From a virus, in the IMG/VR virus record IMGVR_UViG_3300026089_000019, positions 1 through 29,771 of that record: DNA of 29,771 nucleotides; one strand, given 5' to 3'. Each line of letters begins with the position of its first letter. Position 1 is the first letter of the stretch. The position numbers were made by a program, and so were the translations under genes. A model generated the notes under the pieces. That model had not been told where the DNA came from, made no database searches, and was given only the letters and a program-made list of their open reading frames with translations. This document shows positions 15,823-22,853 of the stretch, piece after piece.

Positions 15823-16026
15823 TCATCGGTCTTCGCCGAGTGACAGAGCCTCCCCGGCCGGTACAAAGCGTCTTAGCTGCTCGACACGTTTGACGCCCCA
15901 CTGCTTGCTGATCTTGTCGAGCAGCTTGTGCATACGCGCCGCATGATCCTCGTCTAGGACATCCGCAGCGTCGGTCGCCAGATTGAGCAGGTCGCTCCAC
16001 TCTTCCGTCCGCATATTGATCTTCAT
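15823..16026 (-). CDS. Hypothetical helical protein, 67 aa
   Basis: The ATG at 16026 is preceded by GGAG at a spacing of eight bases. The protein MKINMRTEEWSDLLNLATDA continues with ADVLDEDHAARMHKLLDKIS and KQWGVKRVEQLRRFVPAGEA. It is almost entirely helical and amphipathic, with no cysteines. It stops six bases before the polymerase start. Small helical proteins ahead of phage polymerases can be processivity or regulatory factors, but nothing here identifies it. Confidence 0.65.
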   Translation of the reverse strand: MKINMRTEEWSDLLNLATDAADVLDEDHAARMHKLLDKISKQWGVKRVEQLRRFVPAGEALSLGEDR

Positions 16027-16040
16027 TGTCTACTCCATTG

Positions 16041-16229
16041 TTAAAGTTGTTTAACCCACAACCCACCGTTGATCGGGCTGTGCAGGTAGTGCCGCTCGCG
16101 CAACCAACGGTGCGCTTCACCCAGGTCATCGAACGACGCCACGAGGGCATCGTCCACGTCGTACAGGTAGACGCGCAGTTCCTCGTGCGGCCGGTTGAAG
16201 CGAAGACGGAGGACGTTGGGATGCGCCAT
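16041..16229 (-). CDS. Hypothetical protein, 62 aa, start directly after a terminator
   Basis: The protein is MAHPNVLRLRFNRPHEELRV, then YLYDVDDALVASFDDLGEAH, then RWLRERHYLHSPINGGLWVKQL. The alternating strand/helix pattern, the His/Trp-rich end and GC-rich third positions support a real gene. The ATG at 16229 immediately follows the T-tract of a strong hairpin, and there is no ordinary ribosome binding site; no other in-frame ATG exists. Expression may depend on read-through, or the start may be wrong. It is followed 14 bases later by the gene at 15823. No family recognised. Confidence 0.6.
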   Translation of the reverse strand: MAHPNVLRLRFNRPHEELRVYLYDVDDALVASFDDLGEAHRWLRERHYLHSPINGGLWVKQL

Positions 16230-16266
16230 AAAAAATAACCGCCGCTCGTCAGGGCGAGCGGCGGTT
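16230..16266 (-). terminator. Intrinsic terminator after the single-strand-binding gene
   Basis: A perfect 12-bp stem (16237-16248 pairing with 16255-16266, loop of six bases) is followed on the minus strand by A and six T residues. It lies 25 bases after the stop of the 16291 gene. The T-tract touches the start codon of the next gene, so termination and expression of the downstream genes are linked. Confidence 0.85.
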
Positions 16267-16290
16267 CTCCCAGACTAAGGTTCCGCCCCC

Positions 16291-16905
16291 TTAGAACGGA
16301 TTGCTGGGCGAAGGTCCATTGGCCGGACGTGACGTGGTGTCGGTGTCCTCGGGATCGACCGGCAGGTCGCCGAAGCTCTCCTCGGCGGATCGACGATTGT
16401 CGAGCCGCACGACCTCGGGGCCGGACACCTTGGTGATCTGGACGTTGTTCAGGCCGAAGGCGACGCCGACGTTGCCCAGCTGGTCGTAGGCGTAGGGGTT
16501 GACGCTGAAGCGGGCGAACTGGCCGGCAAAGACGTCCTCCTTGAGCATCGCCTGACGCTGCGGGCCGACCACTCCCGGCGGGAACTTCGACCAGCAGTTG
16601 ATGAAGATATGGCCCGGCTCGTAGCCCTTGAGGTTCGACTTCTCGCCGGCATCGCGGAACGGCGAACGGATACGCGCGACGAAGGCCGGGTCGCTCATGC
16701 GCGAGCCGAACTTGGCCTTGCAGGCCTCGTTGGCGGCGGTCTTGAGGGCAGCGTACTCGGCCGTCTTGAGGCCTTCCGGCGGGATGATCAGGCTGGCCTG
16801 ATACACCGGCTCGGGGTTGTTCAGCCGGGGCTGCGGCACGAACAGGTGGGGAAAACTAAGCTTGCCGATCGGGGTGATCAGCAATCCGGTTGGCGCGGTG
16901 GCCAT
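16291..16905 (-). CDS. Single-stranded DNA-binding protein (DUF2815-like)
   Basis: The 204-residue protein starts at the ATG at 16905 after AGAGAGGA; a longer form from 16965 lacks such a site. It contains GLLITPIGKLSFPHLFVPQP, NNPEPVYQASLIIPPE, CKAKFGSRMSD, SPFRDAGEKSNLKGYEPGHI, and AGQFARFSVNPYAYDQ, and then a strand series ending in a long acidic tail with DLPVDPEDTDTTSRP and a terminal Phe. This is the DUF2815 phage family, which has the T7 gp2.5-like ssDNA-binding fold; the acidic C-terminus with a terminal aromatic residue is a known feature of such proteins and mediates contact with partner enzymes. It probably coats replicating phage DNA and works with the polymerase and nuclease encoded beside it. 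Terminated by the hairpin at 16230-16266. Confidence 0.85.
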   Translation of the reverse strand: MATAPTGLLITPIGKLSFPHLFVPQPRLNNPEPVYQASLIIPPEGLKTAEYAALKTAANEACKAKFGSRMSDPAFVARIRSPFRDAGEKSNLKGYEPGHIFINCWSKFPPGVVGPQRQAMLKEDVFAGQFARFSVNPYAYDQLGNVGVAFGLNNVQITKVSGPEVVRLDNRRSAEESFGDLPVDPEDTDTTSRPANGPSPSNPF

Positions 16906-16967
16906 GACGTCCTCTCTTTCAGCTGGTAAGATGATGACAATTGGTAGATGCGTAGGACGACCCATAC

Positions 16968-18179
16968 TTAAGCTGCGGTAGCAAACGGGTCAATAGGTGT
17001 CTTAGGAATATCCGAGAAACTCTCAGCCGCGTCGAGGACAGAGACCTCGGCACGCGGATCGCTTTCGCGCACCAGCGACGTGCCGGTGCTTTCCTTGGTG
17101 ACGATCTCGGCGTTCATCGGCTGGTGCTGGCGCTTGTCGATCAGCTTCTCGATCTGCGCCGGGGATTTAAGCTCGGGCTTGGTGTACCAGTCCGGTGTCT
17201 CGTTGCTGTGTTCGCGCAGCCAGATGGCCGCCGCCAGCGGGTCTTTCCACTGACGGACGGCGCGCTTGGCGACCAACTTGTGGTAGCGGATCTTCCGGCC
17301 AGCCTGGGCGCGCTTCAGGGCTTCGGCGGCGACGGCGTCGATCCGCAGCTGGATCATCTCGTTCTCGACCATCGCCGCTCCCAGTTCGTCGTCGGATAGT
17401 TCCCCGGCGGCCTGGCCCGCCGGGAGGACGAACTGCTGGACAGCTGATTTCATGGCGCGCTCCTTCAACCCGGGACAGTGTGCAGCGGCCGGGCAGAACC
17501 TACAATGCAGGCCGGTGACGAAAGGCTCGCTGTCGGCCTGTCCCGAGACGATCGCCTCGACCGCCGGCTTGAGGACCTTGTCGCCCCACATCAGCAGATC
17601 CAGGTCGGTGATCACCCACGAGCGTTCGAGGGCACCGCCCGGTGTCCTGGGCTGGACGACGACCAGTTCGACCACGTCGAGGTCCTGCTCGGCGGGATCG
17701 AGGGCGTGGTACTCGCCCAAGGCGTAGCAGAGCATTTGCGTGTTGTTCTCGGGATAGACCTCGATGCCCCGACCGAATTTATAATCGAAGATCGTCAACT
17801 TGCGGTGTCCCAGGACACGGGCGTCGAGGTTGCCGAACATGCCCGCCTTGGCGCCGACCACAGGAGCTAAATCTACCTCGTGTTCCGAGGCGCACGTCCC
17901 AGGCCGGGCTTTCACCACGTCGCGCCACTGCTCGCCGCACTCGATCATTTCCTGGGTGACGGCGATCTCGTGGCCGTCAACCTTGGTGGTGGCACCGACA
18001 GCGGGGAGCGGCTTGTTCTGCAGGATCCGGTCGGCGATGTCGTGCGCGACCGTGCCTTCGGCGGCATAGGAAGAGGCCTGCCGAGGGCTACTCGGCAGGC
18101 TTTCGATGAAAGAGACGGAGCGGCGACACTGAAGCCACCTCTCACTTGCGCTCGGGGGAAATCGCCGGCTGTGCCGCAT
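16968..18179 (-). CDS. Cas4/RecB-like PD-(D/E)XK nuclease (DUF2800-like)
   Basis: The 403-residue protein has the marks of a RecB/Cas4-type exonuclease with an iron-sulfur cluster. The N-terminus SASERWLQCRRS holds C18; EGTVAHDIAD (41-50) is the conserved glutamate/histidine motif; NLDA (D119) and FDYKFGRG (D132-x-K134) form the nuclease active site; NTQML (146-150) follows as the Gln motif. CRFCPAAAHC (C226, C229, C235) completes the four-cysteine cluster with C18. DUF2800 phage proteins have this architecture and are thought to process DNA ends for recombination. It lies between the SSB and an AT-hook protein, consistent with a replication/recombination unit. Substrate specificity is not shown by the sequence. 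Confidence 0.85.
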   Translation of the reverse strand: MRHSRRFPPSASERWLQCRRSVSFIESLPSSPRQASSYAAEGTVAHDIADRILQNKPLPAVGATTKVDGHEIAVTQEMIECGEQWRDVVKARPGTCASEHEVDLAPVVGAKAGMFGNLDARVLGHRKLTIFDYKFGRGIEVYPENNTQMLCYALGEYHALDPAEQDLDVVELVVVQPRTPGGALERSWVITDLDLLMWGDKVLKPAVEAIVSGQADSEPFVTGLHCRFCPAAAHCPGLKERAMKSAVQQFVLPAGQAAGELSDDELGAAMVENEMIQLRIDAVAAEALKRAQAGRKIRYHKLVAKRAVRQWKDPLAAAIWLREHSNETPDWYTKPELKSPAQIEKLIDKRQHQPMNAEIVTKESTGTSLVRESDPRAEVSVLDAAESFSDIPKTPIDPFATAA

Positions 18180-18677
18180 CTAGTTCTCCAGGGCGAACAG
18201 CGCGCGGTTGCTCAGCTGAAGCAGCTCGACCGCCCGCTCCAACGGGACGTCGACCAGCTTGACCACGTTGAAGTGCTTGCAGATCTCGTCGACCTTGGCC
18301 TGGCCGGCAGGACCCTTTTTGTAGACGTTGCGCAGGACAGCCACGGCGTCGTGTCGGATGTCGGCAGCCGACTTTTCGGGTTTGGCATCCTCGGCCGGGG
18401 TCGACGGATCAGGCTCTTCCGGAGGGCTGATCTGCTCACCTGTCGGCACCGGCGACGGCGGGTCGTCGGTGGTGGTTGCCACGACGTTCTTGGGCGGGCG
18501 GCCGACGGGTCTCTTACCGGTCGGCGCAGGCGTAGCCTGCGCCGCCGGCGAGGCTTTGTCCACCCCGTTGGCGGTCTTCGGTACATTCGCTGGCGGTGCC
18601 GGCACATTCATGAGGGAGAGCATCTGGGCCAGGACTTCCTGGACATTGGCGCCCTCGACACTGATCTTGATGGTCAT
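18180..18677 (-). CDS. AT-hook-containing hypothetical protein, 165 aa
   Basis: The ATG at 18677 follows GAGGAG with a ten-base gap. The protein begins MTIKISVEGANVQEVLAQML, then has a disordered, Pro/Thr-rich linker holding GKRPVGRPPKN (residues 54-64), an AT-hook-type motif that binds the minor groove of DNA. A C-terminal domain (ADIRHDAVAVLRNVYKKGPA, then KVDEICKHFNVVKLVDVPLE) is helical. The N-terminal helix may oligomerise. A role with the adjacent nuclease and SSB in DNA processing is likely but unproved. The TAG stop abuts the ATG of the nuclease gene. Confidence 0.65.
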   Translation of the reverse strand: MTIKISVEGANVQEVLAQMLSLMNVPAPPANVPKTANGVDKASPAAQATPAPTGKRPVGRPPKNVVATTTDDPPSPVPTGEQISPPEEPDPSTPAEDAKPEKSAADIRHDAVAVLRNVYKKGPAGQAKVDEICKHFNVVKLVDVPLERAVELLQLSNRALFALEN

Positions 18678-18710
18678 GATTGATTAAACTCCTCTTTAAG
18701 ATTATCCGAG

Positions 18711-18739
18711 ATTTAATAGAACCCCTTCGGGCAAGTCAA
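18711..18739 (-). promoter_or_regulatory. Possible promoter/operator upstream of the AT-hook gene
   Basis: On the minus strand, TTGACT (18734-18739) is followed by A/T-rich sequence with TTAAAT at a 17-base spacing or TATTAA at 15. An inverted repeat TTAATAG/CTATTAA (18713-18719 and 18740-18746) surrounds it. The short GC hairpin between could also act as a weak terminator for the preceding gene. The call is a resemblance to consensus only. Confidence 0.3.
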
Positions 18740-18742
18740 CTA

Positions 18743-18964
18743 TTAATTCGAGCCATAATGCTTGGCGAAATAATCCTTGTTGATCAACCACATGTCGTAG
18801 TTGTTGGTGGGGTTGCGGGCAATCATGTCGCCCTCTTTGGGGGAGCCGTTCCTGCTGTCCTCGTCGGCGATCGAGACTTTCACCGACGGGTTGGCACGCA
18901 GGAACTCCACCGCGTCGATCGCTTCGATCAGGCCCCGGCGGGCATAAACTCTCCATTCGGTCAT
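18743..18964 (-). CDS. Hypothetical protein, 73 aa
   Basis: The ATG at 18964 overlaps the stop of the preceding gene and follows GGGAG at eight bases. The protein MTEWRVYARRGLIEAIDAVE continues with FLRANPSVKVSIADEDSRNG and ends NNYDMWLINKDYFAKHYGSN. A helix, a strand and an acidic loop, followed by aromatic-rich sequence, resemble small phage accessory proteins. No metal-binding or catalytic pattern stands out. Function unknown. Confidence 0.65.
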   Translation of the reverse strand: MTEWRVYARRGLIEAIDAVEFLRANPSVKVSIADEDSRNGSPKEGDMIARNPTNNYDMWLINKDYFAKHYGSN

Positions 18965-19293
18965 CGCTGGATCTCCCGTTGTTGTTGTTGATAGGCAAAC
19001 TCTTCAAAGTCGCGTTTGAACTTCAGGGCGGCCCTGCGAGCGGTCCAGCCCTCGATCCGAAAGCTTTCCCAGGCCCGAGAAATATCCAGGACATCGTAGT
19101 TGTAGGGCGCCTGTCCCAGGACACGACGGATCTCCACCGGCAGCGCATCGAAAATCGCCAGTCTTTCTGACGCACTCAGCCCGTCCTCACCCTTCGCTCG
19201 GGTCTTCGCCGTTGGGGGGTGGCGGGGCGGGTTGAACACGAGAGATCTGAATGCGGATCGGGTCATGGTAGATCGTGACATCGTGCGCCCCAT
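18961..19293 (-). CDS. Hypothetical basic protein overlapping the preceding gene, 110 aa
   Basis: The part after about residue 40 is convincing: SASERLAIFDALPVEIRRVL, GQAPYNYDVLDISRAWESFR, IEGWTARRAALKFKRDFEEF, ending in a Gln-rich tail. The ATG at 19293 has GGGAG six bases upstream, but it lies inside the end of the gene at 19187-19384, so the two overlap by 107 bases in different frames. A later GTG near residue 53 would remove the overlap but cut off part of the ordered domain. The C-terminal W-T-A-R-R-A-A-x-K-F helix looks like a DNA- or RNA-binding helix. No family recognised. Confidence 0.55.
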   Translation of the reverse strand: MGRTMSRSTMTRSAFRSLVFNPPRHPPTAKTRAKGEDGLSASERLAIFDALPVEIRRVLGQAPYNYDVLDISRAWESFRIEGWTARRAALKFKRDFEEFAYQQQQREIQR

Positions 19294-19384
19294 ACTTGTC
19301 TCCCAGGCCAGCGAGGATGCCCACGGCGTAGTTGAACAGTTCCAGTTCCTGGTCGGTCATGTGCGTCACGTCGTCCGGTTTCAC
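19187..19384 (-). CDS. Hypothetical protein, 65 aa
   Basis: A GTG at 19384 overlaps the helicase stop in a GTGA and has AGAGGA seven bases upstream, so it is preferred to the ATG at 19360. The protein contains MTDQELELFNYAVGILAGLG and DKYGAHDVTIYHDPIRIQIS, then a Pro-rich tail (PAPPPPNGEDPSEG). The helix followed by two strands could be a small interaction domain. The 3' third also encodes the start of the next gene in another frame. No function assigned. Confidence 0.55.
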   Translation of the reverse strand: MKPDDVTHMTDQELELFNYAVGILAGLGDKYGAHDVTIYHDPIRIQISRVQPAPPPPNGEDPSEG

Positions 19385-20694
19385 GCGGCGTCCTCTTTGT
19401 GTGCGAATAGGCCCTGAAGGTCGCGGGTCTTGCGGGCCATGACCCCCGCTATCACCTCGTCGAGGGTTCCCGGCGCGTACATCATGCGGGCCAGGACGGC
19501 GTTCTTCTGGCCAATACGATGGGTGCGCTGGATCGCCTGGGCGATGTTGGCCGGCGTCCAGTCGGGTTCCAGGACCATGACGTCATGGCTAGCCGTGAGG
19601 GTCAGACCCGTTCCGGCCGCCAGGGTCTGTCCTATGAAGACACGGATGCCGTTGTCGTTCTGGAACAGGTGGACGGCGGCCTGGCGTAGCCTGGTGGGAG
19701 TACCTCCGGTGACGTTCACCGCCTGGCCGGTCAGGCGCTGCTGAAGCTGGTCGATGACGCCCAGGTGATGGGCGAAGACCACCAGCTTGCGGTCGCTCGA
19801 CGCCAGGAACTCCTCGATCCACTCGATGGCGGCCTTGACCTTGGCCCCTCCTAGAAGGCGTCTGGCCCCCGCCAGGTGGGTCGCCCGGTCGTTCAGCCAC
19901 TTGACCAGTTCGTCGTCGCTCATCACCCCAGCCAGGGCCGGGTCTCTGAAATCGGCCGGGATGGTCGACATGTCGACGTCGAGCGGCTCTTCCACGACCA
20001 TCAGCGGCGGCAGGTCGGGCAGGACTTGCTCCTTGAGCAACCTTCGGAAGAACGTCTTCGTCCTTTCGCGCAACTGATCGGTGTTCTTGGAGCCGACAAC
20101 ACGAAATCCGTAGTTGGAGGCTCGTTGGTGTGAGTAAAGCTCGCGGAACTGATGCTCGGCGAGCGGCGTGGTGGTGGTCGACCGCCAGATGGTCGCCGGC
20201 GCCAGGGCGTTGAGGTGGGTCCAGAGTTCACTCGTGAAGTTGGGCGCCGGTGTCCCGGACAGCGCCAGCACCATCGGGACACCGTGGATCAGGCTGGCCG
20301 GACCGCCGTCGATCGCCGGCCCGTAGACGACCTGGGTCCGCTTGGCTTTGCGTTCTTTGGCGTAGTGCGCCTCGTCGAGCACGATCATGTCGGGTCGCCA
20401 CCGCCGGACGTACTCCTGGTAGCTGGCGGGGTTCCGCACGATCTCGTTCCACGACCAGAACACCAGCTTGCCGGTGCCCTTCCACTTCGACCACTCGTAG
20501 GGCCAGATCACGCGGCCGATCGCGGGGCCGATCACCAGGATCCTGGTAAACCGCCGACGGTTGGCGACTTCGATGCAGAGCCTGGTCTTGCCCAAACCCA
20601 TAGACCACGCCACAAACAATCGAGCTGGCAACGGCATGCCAACCAGCTCGGCGACTTGGTTCTCCTGATAAGGGAACAGCGGTTCAGCAGACAT
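19381..20694 (-). CDS. SNF2-family superfamily 2 helicase/translocase
   Basis: The 437-residue protein is an ATP-driven DNA translocase. Near the N-terminus is a Q-motif-like LFPYQENQV, then Walker A WSMGLGKTRLC (GLGKT at 33-37), the DEAH box VLDEAHYAKERK (107-110) and SGTPAPN (146-152). The second half carries LVVFAHHLGVIDQL, FIGQTLAAGTGLTLTASHDV and motif VI QAIQRTHRIGQKN (about 386-398), the hallmark of SNF2 proteins. The compact size, without accessory domains, is usual for phage SNF2-like helicases that remodel forks or aid recombination. It lies between the HNH gene and small coupled genes. The ATG overlaps the HNH stop by 11 bases. Confidence 0.9.
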   Translation of the reverse strand: MSAEPLFPYQENQVAELVGMPLPARLFVAWSMGLGKTRLCIEVANRRRFTRILVIGPAIGRVIWPYEWSKWKGTGKLVFWSWNEIVRNPASYQEYVRRWRPDMIVLDEAHYAKERKAKRTQVVYGPAIDGGPASLIHGVPMVLALSGTPAPNFTSELWTHLNALAPATIWRSTTTTPLAEHQFRELYSHQRASNYGFRVVGSKNTDQLRERTKTFFRRLLKEQVLPDLPPLMVVEEPLDVDMSTIPADFRDPALAGVMSDDELVKWLNDRATHLAGARRLLGGAKVKAAIEWIEEFLASSDRKLVVFAHHLGVIDQLQQRLTGQAVNVTGGTPTRLRQAAVHLFQNDNGIRVFIGQTLAAGTGLTLTASHDVMVLEPDWTPANIAQAIQRTHRIGQKNAVLARMMYAPGTLDEVIAGVMARKTRDLQGLFAHKEDAA

Positions 20695-21046
20695 GCTTTT
20701 TAATCCCTTTCCTCTGCCCCGCGATGTTGCGCAGCGCCGCCGACCGACCCTTACGTAAGCTATCCAGGGCGTTGTCGCTGTACGTGCCGAGAAAAAGATG
20801 ATCAGGGTTCACGCAACAAGGCAGGTCGCATGTGTGACAGATGATCAAACCATTAGGGATTGGTCCGCGATGGATCTGCCAGGACAGACGATGAGCCTGG
20901 ATCCGCTTAAGTCGCTTACCTCCGCGAACCATGATGCCGCCGTAGCCGTCCTTGTCCCAAGACAGGAAGAACAGCCAACAGCTTGAGTTGGGTTCCGGAA
21001 TATAACCGTCATGGAAGCGGTCAATCGTTGAGCGTCGGGATCTCAT
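20684..21046 (-). CDS. HNH endonuclease
   Basis: The ATG at 21046 overlaps the previous stop (ATGA) and the end overlaps the SNF2 start. The 120-residue protein has RIQAHRLSWQIHRGPIPNGL (H52), then IICHTCDLPCCVNPDHLFLG with C70, H71, C73, C77, N80 and H83, and NALDSLRKGR. This is the zinc-supported HNH_3-type nuclease pattern, in which the final Asn and His with H71 form the active site and the cysteines support the fold. Such genes in phages are often homing endonucleases that sit between other genes, though the tight overlaps on both sides suggest it is settled in the operon. Role may be DNA cleavage in packaging, recombination or homing. Confidence 0.85.
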   Translation of the reverse strand: MRSRRSTIDRFHDGYIPEPNSSCWLFFLSWDKDGYGGIMVRGGKRLKRIQAHRLSWQIHRGPIPNGLIICHTCDLPCCVNPDHLFLGTYSDNALDSLRKGRSAALRNIAGQRKGIKKHVC

Positions 21047-21264
21047 GTTTTCGGCAATCCCTTGTCCATGAACTGGTAGAACGTCTCGCGACACGCCAAG
21101 CAAATGTGCGACGGCGGCGTACTCGGGTCGTCGCCGACCCGCAGCTGCAACCAGCCTTGAGGACCGGACATGCGCTTGTGGGGCGGTGCGCCCATGTCGT
21201 GCTCGGCGTGTTCGCTCTCGCCGCAACGATCACAGGTATAGAGGATCTGGGGCCGCGCGCTCAT
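21043..21264 (-). CDS. Zinc-ribbon-like small protein, 73 aa
   Basis: The start ATG at 21264 overlaps the previous stop. The protein MSARPQILYTCDRCGESEHA has C11-x2-C14, and the C-terminal part SHICLACRETFYQ has C55-x2-C58, so two CxxC knuckles probably hold one zinc ion. Between them are His-rich and Gly/Asp stretches (HAEHDMGAPPHKRMSGPQGW). Zinc-ribbon proteins of this size in phages may bind nucleic acid or other proteins. It sits between a conserved hypothetical and the HNH gene in a coupled chain. Confidence 0.7.
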   Translation of the reverse strand: MSARPQILYTCDRCGESEHAEHDMGAPPHKRMSGPQGWLQLRVGDDPSTPPSHICLACRETFYQFMDKGLPKT

Positions 21265-21701
21265 CGCACGCCATCCGGACCCTTGGCGGTCTCGCGCACG
21301 CCGGCGACGACGTGCTGCGGGGCGCGAGCCTTGCCGCCCTTTTTGCCCTTGTTGGGCACCGGCAACCTGTAACCGAGTTTCTGGGTTTCGTGCGGCGCCA
21401 TCAGGCGATACTTCCCCACATCGAAAGCGCCGGTCCGGTCGAACACGACCAACTCGGTCCGCAGTGCCGCCGGTGTCACATAGCGATCCCAGTGACGCTC
21501 TTTCCGGACATAGATACGGGACAGGTAGACACGGGCTTCTGTGACTTTTTGCTCGCGACAGATTGCGACGGCCGCCGCGCATTCCGTGCTGGAGCGTTTG
21601 CCTTGGGCGCGAACATCCTTGTTGGTGACGTTGATGATCAGGTCGTTGAGCGCGTCGCGCAACGGCAGACCATCCAGCTTACGAACGATTTTCTTAGCCA
21701 T
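21261..21701 (-). CDS. Conserved phage hypothetical, 146 aa
   Basis: The ATG at 21701 is preceded by AGAGGGA. The protein MAKKIVRKLDGLPLRDALND has LIINVTNKDVRAQGKRSSTE and CAAAVAICREQKVTEARVYL, then SRIYVRKERHWDRYVTPAAL with the two-part FDRTGAFDVGKYRLM, and a basic Lys/Gly-rich tail (PNKGKKGGKARAPQ). An alpha/beta domain followed by a basic tail suggests nucleic-acid contact. I believe such proteins occur in rhizobial phages, but I cannot name the family. The stop overlaps the next start (ATGA). Confidence 0.65.
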   Translation of the reverse strand: MAKKIVRKLDGLPLRDALNDLIINVTNKDVRAQGKRSSTECAAAVAICREQKVTEARVYLSRIYVRKERHWDRYVTPAALRTELVVFDRTGAFDVGKYRLMAPHETQKLGYRLPVPNKGKKGGKARAPQHVVAGVRETAKGPDGVR

Positions 21702-21715
21702 CAGGGGGATCCCTC

Positions 21716-22129
21716 TTATTTGCCGTGGGCAATCAGTTGAAGCAGCTCGTTCTCACTGAGGTCTTCTGTCCGGATCCGGTGCTGCAGGGCCGGGGACAGT
21801 CGCAGATAATGCACGCTCAGAATGATATCCTTGAGCGCTTCGCGCAGGTCGCTCGCCGGCTTGGTCGGCGGTGGCGGGTTGGTGGCGACGAAGTTCTGAT
21901 AGAACTGCGGGGTGTAGGTATTCACCCGCTGGTTGGCGTAGTCCTGCACCACAGCGACAATCGGTGGCGGCGACGCATCCCGAACGATCACCGGCATCAC
22001 CTCCAGCACTTCGGGCTTGGGCGGGTTGGCCTGTTCGGCAAGCACGGCGTTCCGGTAACCCTCGACACGGGCGTCGTCGGCATCGGGGTACTTAATTTTG
22101 AAAGCTTCGACCATCGTCTCGACGTTCAT
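21716..22129 (-). CDS. Hypothetical protein, 137 aa
   Basis: The ATG at 22129 overlaps the stop of the previous gene (ATGA). The N-terminal 40 residues (MNVETMVEAFKIKYPDADDA, RVEGYRNAVLAEQ) are helical and charged; a Pro/Val-rich linker (PPPIVAVVQDYANQRVNTYT) and a FYQNFVATNPPPPTKP segment follow. The end is a helical domain (DLREALKDIILSVHYLRLSP, LSENELLQLIAHGK). A two-domain adaptor is plausible. No enzyme motif is visible and I do not recognise it. Confidence 0.6.
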   Translation of the reverse strand: MNVETMVEAFKIKYPDADDARVEGYRNAVLAEQANPPKPEVLEVMPVIVRDASPPPIVAVVQDYANQRVNTYTPQFYQNFVATNPPPPTKPASDLREALKDIILSVHYLRLSPALQHRIRTEDLSENELLQLIAHGK

Positions 22130-22332
22130 TCGTCTTTCTCCAAGTCGTCGATCATGTGGCTGATGTGACGGACGAGCAGGCAGAAATACATGTCGCGCTC
22201 GGCCGGCTCTTGGTCGCAAAGCCACAAGCCGGCCATGGTCGCCACCGCCGCCGCCTGGATGTCGACCGGGAACTCGCTCAGCAACGCTTTGATCCGGTCG
22301 GCGATGTCGACTGTGCGCGCGGCGTCGATCAT
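22126..22332 (-). CDS. Hypothetical helical protein, 68 aa
   Basis: The ATG at 22332 overlaps the stop of the RHH gene (ATGA). The protein MIDAARTVDIADRIKALLSE has PVDIQAAAVATMAGLWLCDQ in the middle and ends MYFCLLVRHISHMIDDLEKDE. It is mostly helical; the central segment is only mildly hydrophobic and does not look like a membrane helix. It is a member of the coupled chain 21716-22993. Function unknown. Confidence 0.6.
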   Translation of the reverse strand: MIDAARTVDIADRIKALLSEFPVDIQAAAVATMAGLWLCDQEPAERDMYFCLLVRHISHMIDDLEKDE

Positions 22333-22562
22333 TCGGCGGCCTCGACGAACGGGTTCTTGCTGTTCTCTTCCTTGAGCCACATCTCCACCGCATCGCGCAC
22401 CAGCGCCGACACGGGCTCGCGCCGCATCGTCGCGAACTTACGCAGCGCGGCGATGTCGGCCTTGGGAAGATGCATACTGATCCTCGGTGTCTTCGACACC
22501 TTGACCTTGCCGCGCGAACCCTTGGCCGCCGCCCGGTACTTGCGCTTAGTGTGGTACGTCAT
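22329..22562 (-). CDS. Ribbon-helix-helix (Arc/CopG-type) DNA-binding protein
   Basis: The ATG at 22562 has AAGGG five bases upstream. The 77-residue protein has a basic N-terminus (TKRKYRAAAKGSRGKVKVSK) followed by PRISMHLPKADIAALRKFAT and MRREPVSALVRDAVEMWLKE. A short beta-strand (ISMHL), helix, turn and second helix of this form is the ribbon-helix-helix fold, which works as a dimer and inserts the strand into the DNA major groove. It may repress its own promoter or another early promoter; no operator was identified. The basic N-terminal arm is longer than in minimal CopG proteins. Confidence 0.75.
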   Translation of the reverse strand: MTYHTKRKYRAAAKGSRGKVKVSKTPRISMHLPKADIAALRKFATMRREPVSALVRDAVEMWLKEENSKNPFVEAAE

Positions 22563-22671
22563 CGGAACCCTTCATGTTCATCTTGGAAAACAAATCCGTC
22601 CTGAGAAACCGCTCGTGGACCGTCGCCATCATGTCGTAGATCGCCGGCCGCCAGAGGTTGGAGCGTTTCAT
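22546..22671 (-). CDS. Very small hypothetical protein, 41 aa
   Basis: The ATG at 22671 overlaps the stop of the previous gene (ATGA), and the end overlaps the RHH start by 17 bases in another frame. The protein is MKRSNLWRPAIYDMMATVHE, then RFLRTDLFSKMNMKGSDDVP and H. The Trp/Tyr/Met-rich, amphipathic sequence looks like a single helix and may be a short regulator or binding partner. The coupling to both neighbours is the main support; it is too short for a secure call. Confidence 0.5.
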   Translation of the reverse strand: MKRSNLWRPAIYDMMATVHERFLRTDLFSKMNMKGSDDVPH

Positions 22672-22853
22672 GCGACCTTCTCCCGGAGCCGGACGCGAAC
22701 TTCCAGGACAGGCTTGAGCCCGGTCATCGCCTTCGACGTGACGTAGAACTGCGCCGCCCGGGTCAACGCCGCCGGCCAGCTGTCGGCGGTGATGTTCAAG
22801 GCGTCGATCTCCTTGCCCTGAACGTCGATGATCGTGACCCGCCAGTCGCTCAT
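22668..22853 (-). CDS. Hypothetical protein, 61 aa
   Basis: The ATG at 22853 has GGAG six bases upstream and overlaps the preceding stop (ATGA). The protein MSDWRVTIIDVQGKEIDALN continues with ITADSWPAALTRAAQFYVTS and ends GLKPVLEVRVRLREKVA. The strand, Gly turn, helix and strand layout is that of a small alpha/beta domain. The C-terminal basic strand could bind DNA or a partner. No family recognised. Confidence 0.65.
   Translation of the reverse strand: MSDWRVTIIDVQGKEIDALNITADSWPAALTRAAQFYVTSKAMTGLKPVLEVRVRLREKVA

Noticed and set aside
14028-15843. Plus-strand frames opposite the DNA polymerase
   Set aside because: They mirror the polymerase codons and show no motifs; the minus-strand polymerase has all its motifs.
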